Assembly: GCA_964457925.1 (NCBI GenBank)
Contig: CAYWGH010000018.1
Span: 1 to 64,000, forward strand
DNA: 64,000 bases
Direction: 5' to 3'
From: Coneutiohabitans sp964457925
Lineage (GTDB): Bacteria; Zhuqueibacterota; Zhuqueibacteria; Zhuqueibacterales; Zhuqueibacteraceae
Shown here: piece by piece, positions 44,008 through 52,728 of the stretch
Layout: every line of letters begins with the position of its first letter
Numbering within the stretch: the stretch's first letter is position 1
Translations under genes and position numbers: made by a program
The notes under the pieces: model-generated
The model's database searches: none
Told to the model about the DNA's origin: nothing
What the model saw: only the letters and a program-made list of their open reading frames with translations

Positions 44008-45225
44008 TTACTTATTACTTTCCGCTTGTTGCAATTTTCGTTGCTCATACGCAAACCGCATCTTGGCGATGGCTTCCTGGCGCTCTTCCGGCGTCAATGG
44101 AATCATTGTCGCCAACACCACGTCCATCGTGCCCGTGGGCCGCATAAAAAAATCATCCAGCGTGCGACCGAAGCGCGATTGCACATCTTCAACAGCCAGC
44201 GACAAATCCGGCCCGATTTGCGCCGCGGCCTCCACGCCCAGCGAGGAAACCGAGTGGCAAACAAAGCAATTCTTCTTCACAAAAAAGGATCCCGGGCCTT
44301 CACTCATGCGCTTCTCTTTCTCGATCTCCTCCAGCGTGGGAATATCGCGCACGTTGTGATTGGGAAAATATTCAACCGGCAGATGGGTTTTCTTCCAACT
44401 CATCACCAGCATCGTAAGCGCTTGCGCATCCATGCTGGAGAAATTAAAATTCGGCATTACGGTTTCGGGCACCAGCTCTTTGGGGTTTTTGAAATGCGCC
44501 GCCTGCCAGGTGAATTCCGAATGAAAGCCTTTGATGCGTTCATAGTTAAATTGCTCGGGAGATTTATCGCCTTCCCACGTTAAATCCGGCCCGACCGTGC
44601 CGCCGCGGCCGTTAATGACGTGGCACGCGCGGCAGCCCTTGTCATGCACCAATTGCTTGGCGCGATTGATGTAACCCGCGCCTTTGGTTTCTTTATCATA
44701 GCGATGGCAAATGTTGCAATTCATTTGCATCAGCGCTTTCTTGTCGCTCAGCACATAAAAATCGCCCAGTTCCTTGCCCAGCAATGGCTTTTCCCAATGC
44801 TCGACCAGGCCGTGCGCGGCTTGCATCTCCGTGGCGAAACCTTGCCCGCCATGACAACTCGTGCAGCCGTATTTGGAAACGGGATGTTTTTGCAAAATTT
44901 CTTTCGGATGCGTGCGGAATGGCTCAGGCGCGTTTTCCAGGCCTTTCCATTCGATGCCCTGATGGCAGGTGACGCAGCGATCGGCCGTGTTCAACTCCTT
45001 CACAAAAATCTGTTGCAACCCTGCAGGCACCGAGGCGGCGCGCTCCGGGCCGAGCTTCTCCGCAACAAGATCACGGAACTCCGCTTGATAGGTTTTCCAT
45101 TCCGGCGTGAGGTAATCATAGAAGCCGTATCCGCTCAACGCCAGCACCATGAGCCCCAGCAGGCTCACAAGGAGTTTGTCTTTTTTCACGAAAGTGAGTT
45201 TTTCTTTGATGGTTTTGTGATCCAT
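44008..45225 (-). CDS. Membrane-anchored pentahaem cytochrome c of the nos locus
   Basis: Protein of 405 residues with one N-terminal membrane helix (about 18-38) and five CXXCH motifs: CVTCH, CTSCH, CNICH, CRACH and CFVCH. The last domain looks like a monohaem c ('FFVKKNCFVCHSV', 'MIPLTPEERQEA' instead of a simple Met ligand loop). It lies 62 bp upstream of nosZ and 89 bp downstream of cytochrome b, so it most likely passes electrons from the b subunit to NosZ. Confidence 0.88.
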   Translation of the reverse strand: MDHKTIKEKLTFVKKDKLLVSLLGLMVLALSGYGFYDYLTPEWKTYQAEFRDLVAEKLGPERAASVPAGLQQIFVKELNTADRCVTCHQGIEWKGLENAPEPFRTHPKEILQKHPVSKYGCTSCHGGQGFATEMQAAHGLVEHWEKPLLGKELGDFYVLSDKKALMQMNCNICHRYDKETKGAGYINRAKQLVHDKGCRACHVINGRGGTVGPDLTWEGDKSPEQFNYERIKGFHSEFTWQAAHFKNPKELVPETVMPNFNFSSMDAQALTMLVMSWKKTHLPVEYFPNHNVRDIPTLEEIEKEKRMSEGPGSFFVKKNCFVCHSVSSLGVEAAAQIGPDLSLAVEDVQSRFGRTLDDFFMRPTGTMDVVLATMIPLTPEERQEAIAKMRFAYEQRKLQQAESNK

Positions 45226-45233
45226 GGCTTCCC

Positions 45234-45312
45234 TTGATTGGATTGCTGGAGTGGTGGATTATTGGATTAATGGATTCCAAAACTCCATCATTCCCAAAAT
45301 CCATCAATCCAA
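45234..45312. repeat. Imperfect inverted GGATTG/AATCC repeat in the nos operon
   Basis: TTGATTGGATTGCTGG...GGATTAATGGATTCC is mirrored by CATCATTCCCAAAATCCATC and AATCC. It fills the spacer between the cytochrome c and cytochrome b genes and resembles elements at 8503, 31918 and 46711. Confidence 0.55.
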
Positions 45313-45314
45313 GT

Positions 45315-46640
45315 TTAGAACTTCACCGGCATCTCCGGCCATGCTTCCCACGGCCAGTAGAAATTCCAATAGGGCCCGCGCAAAAACGTGCCGATAATCA
45401 TGAACACGATGATCATTGCGCAGATGCCGATAAAAACCCAATTCTGCACGCTTCGCTCTTTCGCAAACCACACACCCACAGCTTTGAGGCTCGAGCGGTC
45501 GCGATACGGCCACCACACCGCCAGCGCCAGCAAGATGCCCGGCAACAAAATGCCGCCGATCAGCGCGCCGTTGATCGTGAACGAACCGATCTTGACGGTG
45601 GTGATGGTGACGATTTCTTGCAGCCAGAGAAAATACCACGGCGCTTTGGCTGGATTGGGCGTGACTGCGGGATTGGCGGGCGCTTCCAAAGGCGCGCGGA
45701 AGAGGATCGCCAGCGCGGTGGTCGCCACGAAGGTCAGCAACATCACCAGCCAAATGCGGCGCAACAAATGCGGCGCAGAAGCAACGGTGTTTTTTTCCTC
45801 ATCGATCATCGTGTTTTGCACATGTACCGTGGCGCCGTTGGTAATGCCCAGCAGCGAATAGGTTTTGCTTTTCACCGGCGCGATTTGTTCCGGCTTTTGC
45901 TCGAGCGCTTCACGATCAGCAATGGCCAGGCCGCCGTCCTTGCGCACACGCCACATGTGATAAGAGAACAGCAGCAGCACGATCATGGGCAAAAAGAAAA
46001 CATGCAGCACATAAAACCGCAGTAGCGTGTTTTGCTCAATGGTGTTGCCGCCCAGCAGGAAAAAGCGCATGGCTTCGCCCACCAGCGGCGCGGAGCTGGC
46101 GATGTTGGTGCCGACGGTGATGGCCCAATACGCCAGTTGATCCCACGGCAGCAAATAACCCGTAAACGAAAGCAAAAGCGTCGTAATCAATAAGATGAGG
46201 CCGACAATCCAATTCAGCGGGCGATTAGCGCCGGCCGCGCCGCCGTTTTTGTAAGCGCCGGTGAGAAACACGCGCACCATGTGCAGAAACACCACGGCCA
46301 CCATCAAATGCGCGGCAATGCGATGCATGGCGCGCATGAGCCAGCCGAACGACACGACAAACTCGATATCCTTCACCGAGGCATAGGCGCGTTCCACCGA
46401 GGGCACGTAGAGAAACATCAGAATCACGCCGGTGAACACCAGAATCAAAAACAGCGCGAATGAGATCGTGCCCAGCCACAGCGAGTAATTCCACGACAGG
46501 CTGGCTTTGCTGATTTTGTTGGGAAACCAATGCAGCAGCAGATTTTTGACGATGGCGTCCCCCGCTTCTTTCTCGCTGCCGGGTTTCCATGTCCAGGTGA
46601 GTCTATCGTAGAGCTTCTTTGTTGATGCTGTTACAGGCAT
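45315..46640 (-). CDS. Cytochrome b of a bc-type quinol oxidising complex
   Basis: Protein of 441 residues with about eight or nine helices. Haem-b histidines are in 'RAMHRIAAHLMVAVVFLH' and 'VLHVFFLPMIVLLLFSYH'. The quinol-site motif is 'NPAKAPWYFLWLQEI' (PEWY position). The soluble loop between the first four helices and the rest is enlarged ('RKDGGLAIADREALEQKPE'). Encoded between the Rieske protein and a pentahaem cytochrome, it forms the core of a bc complex that oxidises menaquinol; NosZ is the probable end acceptor. Confidence 0.92.
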   Translation of the reverse strand: MPVTASTKKLYDRLTWTWKPGSEKEAGDAIVKNLLLHWFPNKISKASLSWNYSLWLGTISFALFLILVFTGVILMFLYVPSVERAYASVKDIEFVVSFGWLMRAMHRIAAHLMVAVVFLHMVRVFLTGAYKNGGAAGANRPLNWIVGLILLITTLLLSFTGYLLPWDQLAYWAITVGTNIASSAPLVGEAMRFFLLGGNTIEQNTLLRFYVLHVFFLPMIVLLLFSYHMWRVRKDGGLAIADREALEQKPEQIAPVKSKTYSLLGITNGATVHVQNTMIDEEKNTVASAPHLLRRIWLVMLLTFVATTALAILFRAPLEAPANPAVTPNPAKAPWYFLWLQEIVTITTVKIGSFTINGALIGGILLPGILLALAVWWPYRDRSSLKAVGVWFAKERSVQNWVFIGICAMIIVFMIIGTFLRGPYWNFYWPWEAWPEMPVKF

Positions 46641-46710
46641 TCATCCACTCCCTTGTGTGTCGCCGCCCCTTGCGAGGCGAAAAATTCAGAGGGTTGGGGT
46701 GTTGAAGTAA

Positions 46711-46803
46711 TGGAGTATTGGCAAGTTCAAACCATCGTCAATTCTTCAAACCTTCCATATTATCATTATCTTCGTGCCAACTATTCATCAATCCAATACT
46801 CCA
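46711..46803. repeat. Inverted TGGAGTATTGG repeat between cytochrome b and Rieske genes
   Basis: TGGAGTATTGG (46711-46721) is exactly complementary to CCAATACTCCA (46793-46803), with weaker TGGAGT/ACTCCA symmetry further out. It is the fourth member of a family of TGGA/TCCA-rich intergenic elements in the window. Confidence 0.6.
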
Positions 46804-46827
46804 CTACTCCATCACTCCATTTTTTTC

Positions 46828-47373
46828 TTACACCGTCAATCTAAAATTCTGTTCGACTTCGCTGTCGAGATCAACCACGAGCTGGCCGTCATCCGGAGAA
46901 ACTTCGAGCTTGTACCAATGCAGCGGTTCCGGCGCCGGGCCGGCGTAGTGCGTGCCGTCCGCATAAAATTTTGAACCGTGACAAGGACAGTGAAACTCAA
47001 ATGGTATCGTCTTCTTTTCGCCGCCCAACTCGACTTGTTTGGGCTGATTGAGCTTGGTGTATTTCACGGTGCAGCCGAGATGCGTGCATGCTCCGGAAAT
47101 CGCATAAAACGACCGCCCTTCCTTGAAAACATAAAGCCGCTTGTCTTCGAGAAACGTCACGCCATCGGCAAGATTGGCCGGCATGCCGATTTTGAACTTT
47201 TGCGGCGGCTCATAAAGCACGTTGGGAATCAGCGCGCGAAACGATTGCCAGCCCAAACCGGCAAAGCCGGCGAGCATGCCGCCCAGGCCGAGCTTCTGCA
47301 GAAAGGAACGGCGCGTTTCGGTTTGCACTTCGTTATTTGTTGAAGTCGAGCCATTTTTTTTGAAGAGATCCAT
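46828..47373 (-). CDS. Rieske [2Fe-2S] protein
   Basis: Protein of about 181 residues. The twin-arginine-type signal 'TRRSFLQKLGLGGMLAGFAG' precedes the Rieske motifs CTHLGC and CPCHGSKF. It is the iron-sulfur subunit of the bc complex, exported folded. The ATG at 47373 has AAGGTG upstream; a GTG at 47382 is also possible. It starts the complex's genes, 88 bp after the FAD/ferredoxin oxidoreductase gene, and is followed by cytochrome b. Confidence 0.93.
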   Translation of the reverse strand: MDLFKKNGSTSTNNEVQTETRRSFLQKLGLGGMLAGFAGLGWQSFRALIPNVLYEPPQKFKIGMPANLADGVTFLEDKRLYVFKEGRSFYAISGACTHLGCTVKYTKLNQPKQVELGGEKKTIPFEFHCPCHGSKFYADGTHYAGPAPEPLHWYKLEVSPDDGQLVVDLDSEVEQNFRLTV

Positions 47374-47461
47374 GTTCGCCACACCTTACCGTTGATTCGC
47401 GCTTTTATCAGTTGGGTTGTTTCAATCCGTTCGGAAAATTGTCAACGCTTTGATTTAAAAA

Positions 47462-49378
47462 TCAGGTCGGCAGCTTGAGTCGCGATTCTTTTTCCTCATA
47501 ATAAAACACCTCCATCGTCATCGCATCCGTCGGGCAGCGAACGGCGCACAACCCGCAGCGAATGCAGGTGTCGTCGTCTTTCAACATCGCCGAGGCCGGT
47601 TGAAACGGATCGAGGTGATATTGCTCGCGCAGCCTTTCCTTAGTCGCTTCATCAAAATCCAATTGCTCGAAAGGCACAAGCTTCAAACAATACTCCGGGC
47701 AAATATCGACGCAGCGGTTGCACATCACACATTTTTCCGCGTCGTAAATGGTTTGAATGTGGCACGACAAACAACGTTCGGCTTGCCGGCGCGCTTGTGC
47801 TTCGTTATAGCCTTCTTCGACTTCGGAGATGCCGGTGCGGCGCTGCAAATCGATGGTCGGCGGCGCCTGCCGTTCCAACTGCTCAAAATCCTCCGGCCGT
47901 GTAAATTGGCGCGTGGGAATTTTTTCAATAAGCAGATTGTAAAACGCCTGCGGCTTCACGTCGCGCAAGTATTCATCAATCGAAAGCGCGGCTCTTTTGC
48001 CATTGGCTACCGCGTCGATAATGTTGCGGGGACCAAAGGCCACATCGCCGCCCGCGAAAATTCCAGGCGCGGTGGTGGCCAGAGTTGCTGGATTAATTTT
48101 GATGAGCTTGTTGGGCGTCAACTCAACGCCATCAGAAGTTTTAATGAAAGAAAGATCGGTTTGCTGGCCAATGGCAAGAATCACGGAATCCGTTTCAAAA
48201 ATTTCCGAGTAGCCGGCGTCATATTGCGGATTGAAGCGGCCGTTTTCATCATAGGTGCGCGTGACGCCGATGAACTCCACGGCCTTGACTTTGCCGTTGT
48301 CGCTCAGGAACCGTTTCGGGCCGCGCTGCGGGTGAAACACGATGCCTTCGCGCTGCGCTTCTTCGAACTCCTCATGTCCCTGCGCCGTGCGCAACACCGG
48401 CATTTCCGCAAACGATTCCAGGCTGGCAATGTGTACTTCCGCGGCGCCGGCGCGCATGGCCACACGCGCCGCGTCCACCGCTTCGTGTATGCTGGGAGAC
48501 TCTGCCTCCGGGCCGCCGCGTAAGGCCATGCGCGCGGCGTCAAAAGCAACAAACCCGCCGCCGATCACCAAAACTTTTTTGCCGAGATTGACGCGATAAC
48601 CATTGTTGATGTTAATCAAGTAGTCAATAGCCTTGATCACGCCGTCGAGCTGCGCGCCCTCGATATTCAAATCGCGGCCGCGCTGCGTGCCCACGGAAAT
48701 GAAGACGGCCTCATAACCTTGCTGCTTGAGTTCGCTGAGGCCAAACTTTTCGTTTAACGGCGTGTTGTAACGGATTTCTGCGCCCAGGTTTTTGATTTTA
48801 TCAATCTCTTTGTCGATCAAGCTGCGCGAGAGCCGGTATTCCGGAATGCCGTGGCGTAACATGCCGCCGGCGATATTCGTGGCTTCGAACACGGTAACTT
48901 GATATCCCATTAACGCCAAATCGTGCGCACACGAAAGCCCCGCCGGACCCGAGCCGATAACTGCAACTTTTTTGTTCTTGACGATATCTTTGCGCGTTTG
49001 AATCTGCACGGGCAAATGCCAGCGCCACTTGTTGCCGGCTTCCTGTTTGCCTTGAAACAATTCGTCTTGCTTGTCGGGCGCCAACGATTCCACGCCGTAC
49101 TTTTCGGTGACGAATCTTTTCAGCGCGCGAATGCTAACCGGCGCATCGATTTTGCCGCGGCGGCAAAAATCTTCGCACGGCGCAGCGCACACGCGACCGC
49201 ACACGCTCGCAAACGGATTGGGCGAGCGCGCGGTGAGATAGGCTTCCTCGTATTTGCCTTCGGCAATGAGCTGCACGTAGCGCCCGGCGTCGGTGCGAAT
49301 CGGGCAGCCCATCTGGCAGGGCACGAGATTTTGCCAGAAGGCAAGGTCGGGAATCTGTACGCGGTATTTTTCAGGCAT
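47462..49378 (-). CDS. GltD-type FAD oxidoreductase with C-terminal 2x[4Fe-4S] ferredoxin domain
   Basis: Protein of 638 residues. An N-terminal Fe-S region ('LVPCQMGCPIRTDAGRYVQL', 'CGRVCAAPCEDFCRRG') is followed by the FAD motif 'VAVIGSGPAGLSCAHDLAL', an NAD(P) motif 'VLVIGGGFVAFDAARMAL' and a C-terminal ferredoxin pair CVMCNRCVDICP and CIRCGLCAVRCP. Such proteins resemble the glutamate synthase small subunit and NADH-dependent ferredoxin-linked oxidoreductases. The gene precedes the Rieske/b/c/NosZ genes and could feed electrons from NAD(P)H or ferredoxin to quinone; this is inferred. Two dyad sites lie upstream. Confidence 0.85.
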   Translation of the reverse strand: MPEKYRVQIPDLAFWQNLVPCQMGCPIRTDAGRYVQLIAEGKYEEAYLTARSPNPFASVCGRVCAAPCEDFCRRGKIDAPVSIRALKRFVTEKYGVESLAPDKQDELFQGKQEAGNKWRWHLPVQIQTRKDIVKNKKVAVIGSGPAGLSCAHDLALMGYQVTVFEATNIAGGMLRHGIPEYRLSRSLIDKEIDKIKNLGAEIRYNTPLNEKFGLSELKQQGYEAVFISVGTQRGRDLNIEGAQLDGVIKAIDYLININNGYRVNLGKKVLVIGGGFVAFDAARMALRGGPEAESPSIHEAVDAARVAMRAGAAEVHIASLESFAEMPVLRTAQGHEEFEEAQREGIVFHPQRGPKRFLSDNGKVKAVEFIGVTRTYDENGRFNPQYDAGYSEIFETDSVILAIGQQTDLSFIKTSDGVELTPNKLIKINPATLATTAPGIFAGGDVAFGPRNIIDAVANGKRAALSIDEYLRDVKPQAFYNLLIEKIPTRQFTRPEDFEQLERQAPPTIDLQRRTGISEVEEGYNEAQARRQAERCLSCHIQTIYDAEKCVMCNRCVDICPEYCLKLVPFEQLDFDEATKERLREQYHLDPFQPASAMLKDDDTCIRCGLCAVRCPTDAMTMEVFYYEEKESRLKLPT

Positions 49379-49429
49379 AAATATCCGGTTTTAGTTGTGG
49401 TATGATTTCTGGATACAATTCTTATGCCT

Positions 49430-49453
49430 AAATAAGACTTTTTTATCTTATTT
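49430..49453. promoter_or_regulatory. Perfect dyad AAATAAGA-N8-TCTTATTT, candidate Rrf2 operator
   Basis: The arms are 8-bp perfect inverted repeats around CTTTTTTA, 52 bp upstream of the oxidoreductase start and 150 bp upstream of the Rrf2 start. Same geometry as sites at 35261, 35324 and 60455. Confidence 0.55.
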
Positions 49454-49507
49454 AAAATAATAAGAAGTTAGGGCGTTTCCGCATCTAACCTATTCCCATG
49501 TTTGCAA

Positions 49508-49531
49508 AAATGGGAGTTTTTCATCTCATTT
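49508..49531. promoter_or_regulatory. Second dyad AAATGGGA-N8-TCTCATTT
   Basis: Arms match at 7 of 8 positions around spacer GTTTTTCA. It lies 78 bp from the first dyad in the same divergent region and 74 bp before the Rrf2 start. Confidence 0.5.
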
Positions 49532-49604
49532 TTGAGAAAAATTCTTTCCCCGCACAATACCGGCCCGGGGCTAAAGTCGCGCCGCTATCACTCGAGTGAG
49601 AATC

Positions 49605-50045
49605 ATGAGCCATATCTTTAGCCGGCAATGTGAATATGCGCTGCAAGCGCTGCTTTACCTTGCCGCAAAGCCGCCCAATGAAATGACTTCGATCACCGAG
49701 TTGGCAAGCAAAGTGCAACTCCCCTCGCCTTTCCTGGCCAAAATTCTTCAGAATCTGGCGCACCAAAAATTGTTGCTTTCATTCAAGGGCCGAGCCGGGG
49801 GATTCAAGCTGGCAAAGCCGGCGCGAGAGATTACTCTGTTTCACATTATTGAAGCGCTGGATGGCAGCGACTTTTTGCACACGTGTGTGTTGGGCTTTCC
49901 GGCCTGTTCGGAAAAAAATCCCTGTGCCACGCATCAGAAATGGGCAGAATTGCGCGAGGGGATTGCAGATATGCTCAAAAGCAGAAATATTGCAGATATG
50001 GCGCAGGATATGAAGCAATCAAAGTACCATGCCTTCTTTAAATGA
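49605..50045 (+). CDS. Rrf2-family transcriptional regulator (2)
   Basis: Protein of 146 residues with the Rrf2 fold: 'MSHIFSRQCEYALQALLYLA', 'LPSPFLAKILQNLAHQKLL' and 'GRAGGFKLAKPAREITLFHI'. Cys residues in 'HTCVLGFPACSEKNPCATH' match the first Rrf2 in spacing, suggesting an Fe-S cluster. It is divergent from the oxidoreductase/bc/nos genes and may regulate them through the two dyads between. The ATG at 49605 is preferred to the GTG at 49596. Confidence 0.9.
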   Translation: MSHIFSRQCEYALQALLYLAAKPPNEMTSITELASKVQLPSPFLAKILQNLAHQKLLLSFKGRAGGFKLAKPAREITLFHIIEALDGSDFLHTCVLGFPACSEKNPCATHQKWAELREGIADMLKSRNIADMAQDMKQSKYHAFFK

Positions 50046-50050
50046 TTGGG

Positions 50051-50068
50051 TTGCGATTGTTCGCAACA
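50051..50068. terminator. Short hairpin between convergent genes
   Basis: GTTGCGA-TTGT-TCGCAAC follows the Rrf2 stop codon. A second GC-rich fold (GCCCC/GGGGGC, about 50074-50091) and a run of T (about 50099-50104) follow on the plus strand, giving a plausible Rho-independent terminator. Confidence 0.4.
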
Positions 50069-50094
50069 TGGCCCCATCGCGGGGGGCATGGCGC

Positions 50095-51474
50095 CTATTT
50101 TTTAATTTGCGCCTCCCAATCTTCGTTTTGTGGTTCGCCCCGCTTGGTCGAATGTATCTGCACATACTCGCCGATGCTTTGCAATTGCACAAAAACGAAA
50201 ATCACACCGCCCTCGATGCGATCGTAGTGCCAAATTTCATATGCATATGAAAGCGCATTATTGACAAACCGCTCCACATCGTCGGGCGGGCCATAAACGA
50301 TATACACCCGGCCGCGATCGGTTTTCCAGCCGGCGCGGCTGTAGTTTTGCAGATGCTCATTGGCATAGGCCAAACGGCTGTCATAATCAAGTTTGAATTC
50401 ATTGCGCGCCGTGTTGGCGGTGGGATCGCGCCGTTGCCAAAAGGCCGTCAAAAATTTGCGTTTGGCCTCCGCGCTCGTCAGACTCTTATAAGCTTTTATC
50501 TCCTCCCGGTCAGCAATATATTTTGCGCGTGCGAAGTGTTCATCCAATTCCTTCTCGTTTGCTATCTGATATTCCTGGCTTATCTGTTCCGTTATTGCCG
50601 GCACTTCTTGCGCCATCGCTTTCGTTGAATCCGGCTGGTAAACATAAAATCGTTTGGAGGTTGATCGCAGGATCGCCTGGTTCGAATCAACAATGGCAAA
50701 TTGCAGGTCAAAAACGCCGGTGGGCAGCGCAGAGACGTTGAACATGCCGGCCTCTGCGCTCGCAGCTTGCGCCCGCTTGGTCTGCAAACGGGGCCTCACC
50801 ATCGGCACAGGCTGGCCGTTGGCGTCCAAAATTTGGCATTGCGTGCGATAGGCGCCGGAGAAAGAAGCCGAGGAGAGATTGTAAACTTCGACATAATAGT
50901 AAAGCAGCGGTGCTTGCGCCCCGAAAATGGCATCGGGCTTCGGTATGATTTCCAAGCCATTTTTATAGAACCGATTGTTCGCCTCCGGCGGGATAGTTTT
51001 GATTGCAATAGCAAGTTCGATTTGGCTTAAACTCAGTCTGCCGGCGGGAAAGTTTGCCACCGTGATTTCACGCGGCATCATTTGCACCGCACCCGGTGTG
51101 TGCAGATCTTCCCAAGACATCTCGAAACGATATTTGCCCGGGGCGGTGACATAACGCGCCACATCCACCATGGCCTGACCGGATTGAATCTCGGCAAGCG
51201 CAGCGACATTTTTCTCCATCTTCCAAGCCTCTTCCCGCCACAAGGAATCGTTTTTAGAAATAGAAACGCGGATAAGCGCCTGCGCCTGCCAACGGCCAGT
51301 TTCCGTCTTCACGAATTTCAAGCCGGACAGCGGCACCGCATAGTAAAGCTCGGTATAAACTTGCGACGAATCATAACGAAAACAGGCGAGGTCAAAAGTC
51401 GCGTTCATTTGCGGGTATGCGGGCGCGACCAACAACAACGCCATGGCACACGCTGCAATTCTTATTGTTGCCAT
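50095..51474 (-). CDS. GWxTD-domain secreted protein
   Basis: Protein of about 459 residues from the ATG at 51474. Signal peptide MATIRIAACAMALLLVAPAYPQ is followed by a beta-rich region and the C-terminal GWxTD domain. Here the motif reads 'RAGWKTDRGRVYIVYGPPDD', and 'AFWQRRDPTANTARNEF' precedes it. GWxTD proteins are typical of FCB and related phyla and have no assigned function. An upstream start at 51561 is less likely. It follows the PorV-like gene across a terminator. Confidence 0.8.
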   Translation of the reverse strand: MATIRIAACAMALLLVAPAYPQMNATFDLACFRYDSSQVYTELYYAVPLSGLKFVKTETGRWQAQALIRVSISKNDSLWREEAWKMEKNVAALAEIQSGQAMVDVARYVTAPGKYRFEMSWEDLHTPGAVQMMPREITVANFPAGRLSLSQIELAIAIKTIPPEANNRFYKNGLEIIPKPDAIFGAQAPLLYYYVEVYNLSSASFSGAYRTQCQILDANGQPVPMVRPRLQTKRAQAASAEAGMFNVSALPTGVFDLQFAIVDSNQAILRSTSKRFYVYQPDSTKAMAQEVPAITEQISQEYQIANEKELDEHFARAKYIADREEIKAYKSLTSAEAKRKFLTAFWQRRDPTANTARNEFKLDYDSRLAYANEHLQNYSRAGWKTDRGRVYIVYGPPDDVERFVNNALSYAYEIWHYDRIEGGVIFVFVQLQSIGEYVQIHSTKRGEPQNEDWEAQIKK

Positions 51475-51604
51475 GAGGGAGACTTGCCGAAAAAATTTTG
51501 CAGGAGGATTTGTCGACAGAATGAATTCAAATCGTGCTGCCGACAAATAATTCTCCGCCATAAACTTTCAGAATTTATTCCACGCCTGAAAAGCTGATTG
51601 CACA

Positions 51605-51633
51605 AAAGGCCGGCCCCCGCCGGACCGGCCTTT
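51605..51633 (-). terminator. Rho-independent-type terminator after the PorV-like gene
   Basis: AAAGGCCGG (51605-51613) pairs with CCGGCCTTT (51625-51633). On the minus strand the stem ends in TTTTG. It lies 27 bp beyond the PorV-like stop codon. Confidence 0.75.
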
Positions 51634-51660
51634 GCTCTCCAAAAACAACCTCCCGCCTCG

Positions 51661-52710
51661 TCAGAATTTCACCTGGAGGGTAAACCACTGGTTGTTGTCA
51701 AACAGCTCGGTAAAACGAATGGCATAATCCAAATTGAACAGCATGGATTGTCCGAGATTGAAATTCATACCGGCGCCCACCGAGGGGCCCCAGATGAAGT
51801 TATCCTTGTCGGAGCTGCGAATCTTGTCTTCGTCGGCGTCATACCCCAAAACATAGCTGCCGCGAATGAACATGCGGTCGTTGACGCTGTATTCGCCGCC
51901 GAAACGATATTCATCAAGCGAAAAATTGTTGTTCAAGAACGTCGTCATGAGCATGAGATTGCCGGCCTCGCCGAACTTGAGATTATACGACAAGCCAATC
52001 TCGAGCGAGGTGGGCAATTCAAAAGACGACAACGGAATGCGCGTATTCTCGCCTTCGGTATCCGGCCGGTCTGAGATATCTTTGGTGAAGACTTCCAAAT
52101 CACCGCCGTCAAATTTCATATTCGGCCCGATGTTCTTCAACGTGATGCCGAGATTGAGACCGGTGCCTGTGGCGTATTGCAGGCCGAAGTCAAACGCCAG
52201 GCCGTTGGCCGACTCGCGCAAAATGCGCTCGGTAACGACTTTGACGTTCGTGCCGAAGTGAATACGATCCGTCATGGCGCGGGAATACGTGAGACCCAGC
52301 GTCAAAAACGTGGGGGCAAACACTTCGCCCGTGCCGTCCGGACTCACTTCGGTGGTCACCGGAATCTCGCCGAAATCAAGCGATTTGATGCTTAATCCCA
52401 GCGCGCCAAAATCACCTGATTTGAAATTGCCGGCGACATAGTTGACGTTGACATCGGCAATATAACGGAGGTGGGAGACCATCACTTCAGCAGAATGCGG
52501 GCTGGCCGCCAAGCCAGCGGGATTCCAAAACATGGCCTCCACCCCGGACACGTGAGCAAGATTGGCGCCTCCCAAAGCTGTGCCCACCGAGCCGACCGGC
52601 AGCAGGAGTTCCTGCGCACCGGCGGTTCCCTTTCGTTTACCCGTGCCGGCGAAAGCCTGGGCCGCAATCAGGAGCACGCTGACAATCAGTACAACTTTAT
52701 TCACTTTCAT
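51661..52710 (-). CDS. PorV/PorQ-family outer-membrane beta-barrel protein
   Basis: Protein of 349 residues with a signal peptide ('VVLIVSVLLIAAQAFA') followed by 'LLLPVGSVGTALGGANLAHV', 'AMFWNPAGLAASPHSAEV' and a beta-barrel ending in 'WFTLQVKF' (C-terminal aromatic). These match the UPF0164/PorV-PorQ family, which in Bacteroidota shuttles type IX secretion cargo. The ATG at 52710 has AAGGAG 8 nt upstream; GTG 52719 is an alternative. The adjacent gene encodes a large protein with a sorting-like tail, as expected for a T9SS partner. Confidence 0.85.
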   Translation of the reverse strand: MKVNKVVLIVSVLLIAAQAFAGTGKRKGTAGAQELLLPVGSVGTALGGANLAHVSGVEAMFWNPAGLAASPHSAEVMVSHLRYIADVNVNYVAGNFKSGDFGALGLSIKSLDFGEIPVTTEVSPDGTGEVFAPTFLTLGLTYSRAMTDRIHFGTNVKVVTERILRESANGLAFDFGLQYATGTGLNLGITLKNIGPNMKFDGGDLEVFTKDISDRPDTEGENTRIPLSSFELPTSLEIGLSYNLKFGEAGNLMLMTTFLNNNFSLDEYRFGGEYSVNDRMFIRGSYVLGYDADEDKIRSSDKDNFIWGPSVGAGMNFNLGQSMLFNLDYAIRFTELFDNNQWFTLQVKF

Positions 52711-52728
52711 CTGTGTCACTCCTTTCCA

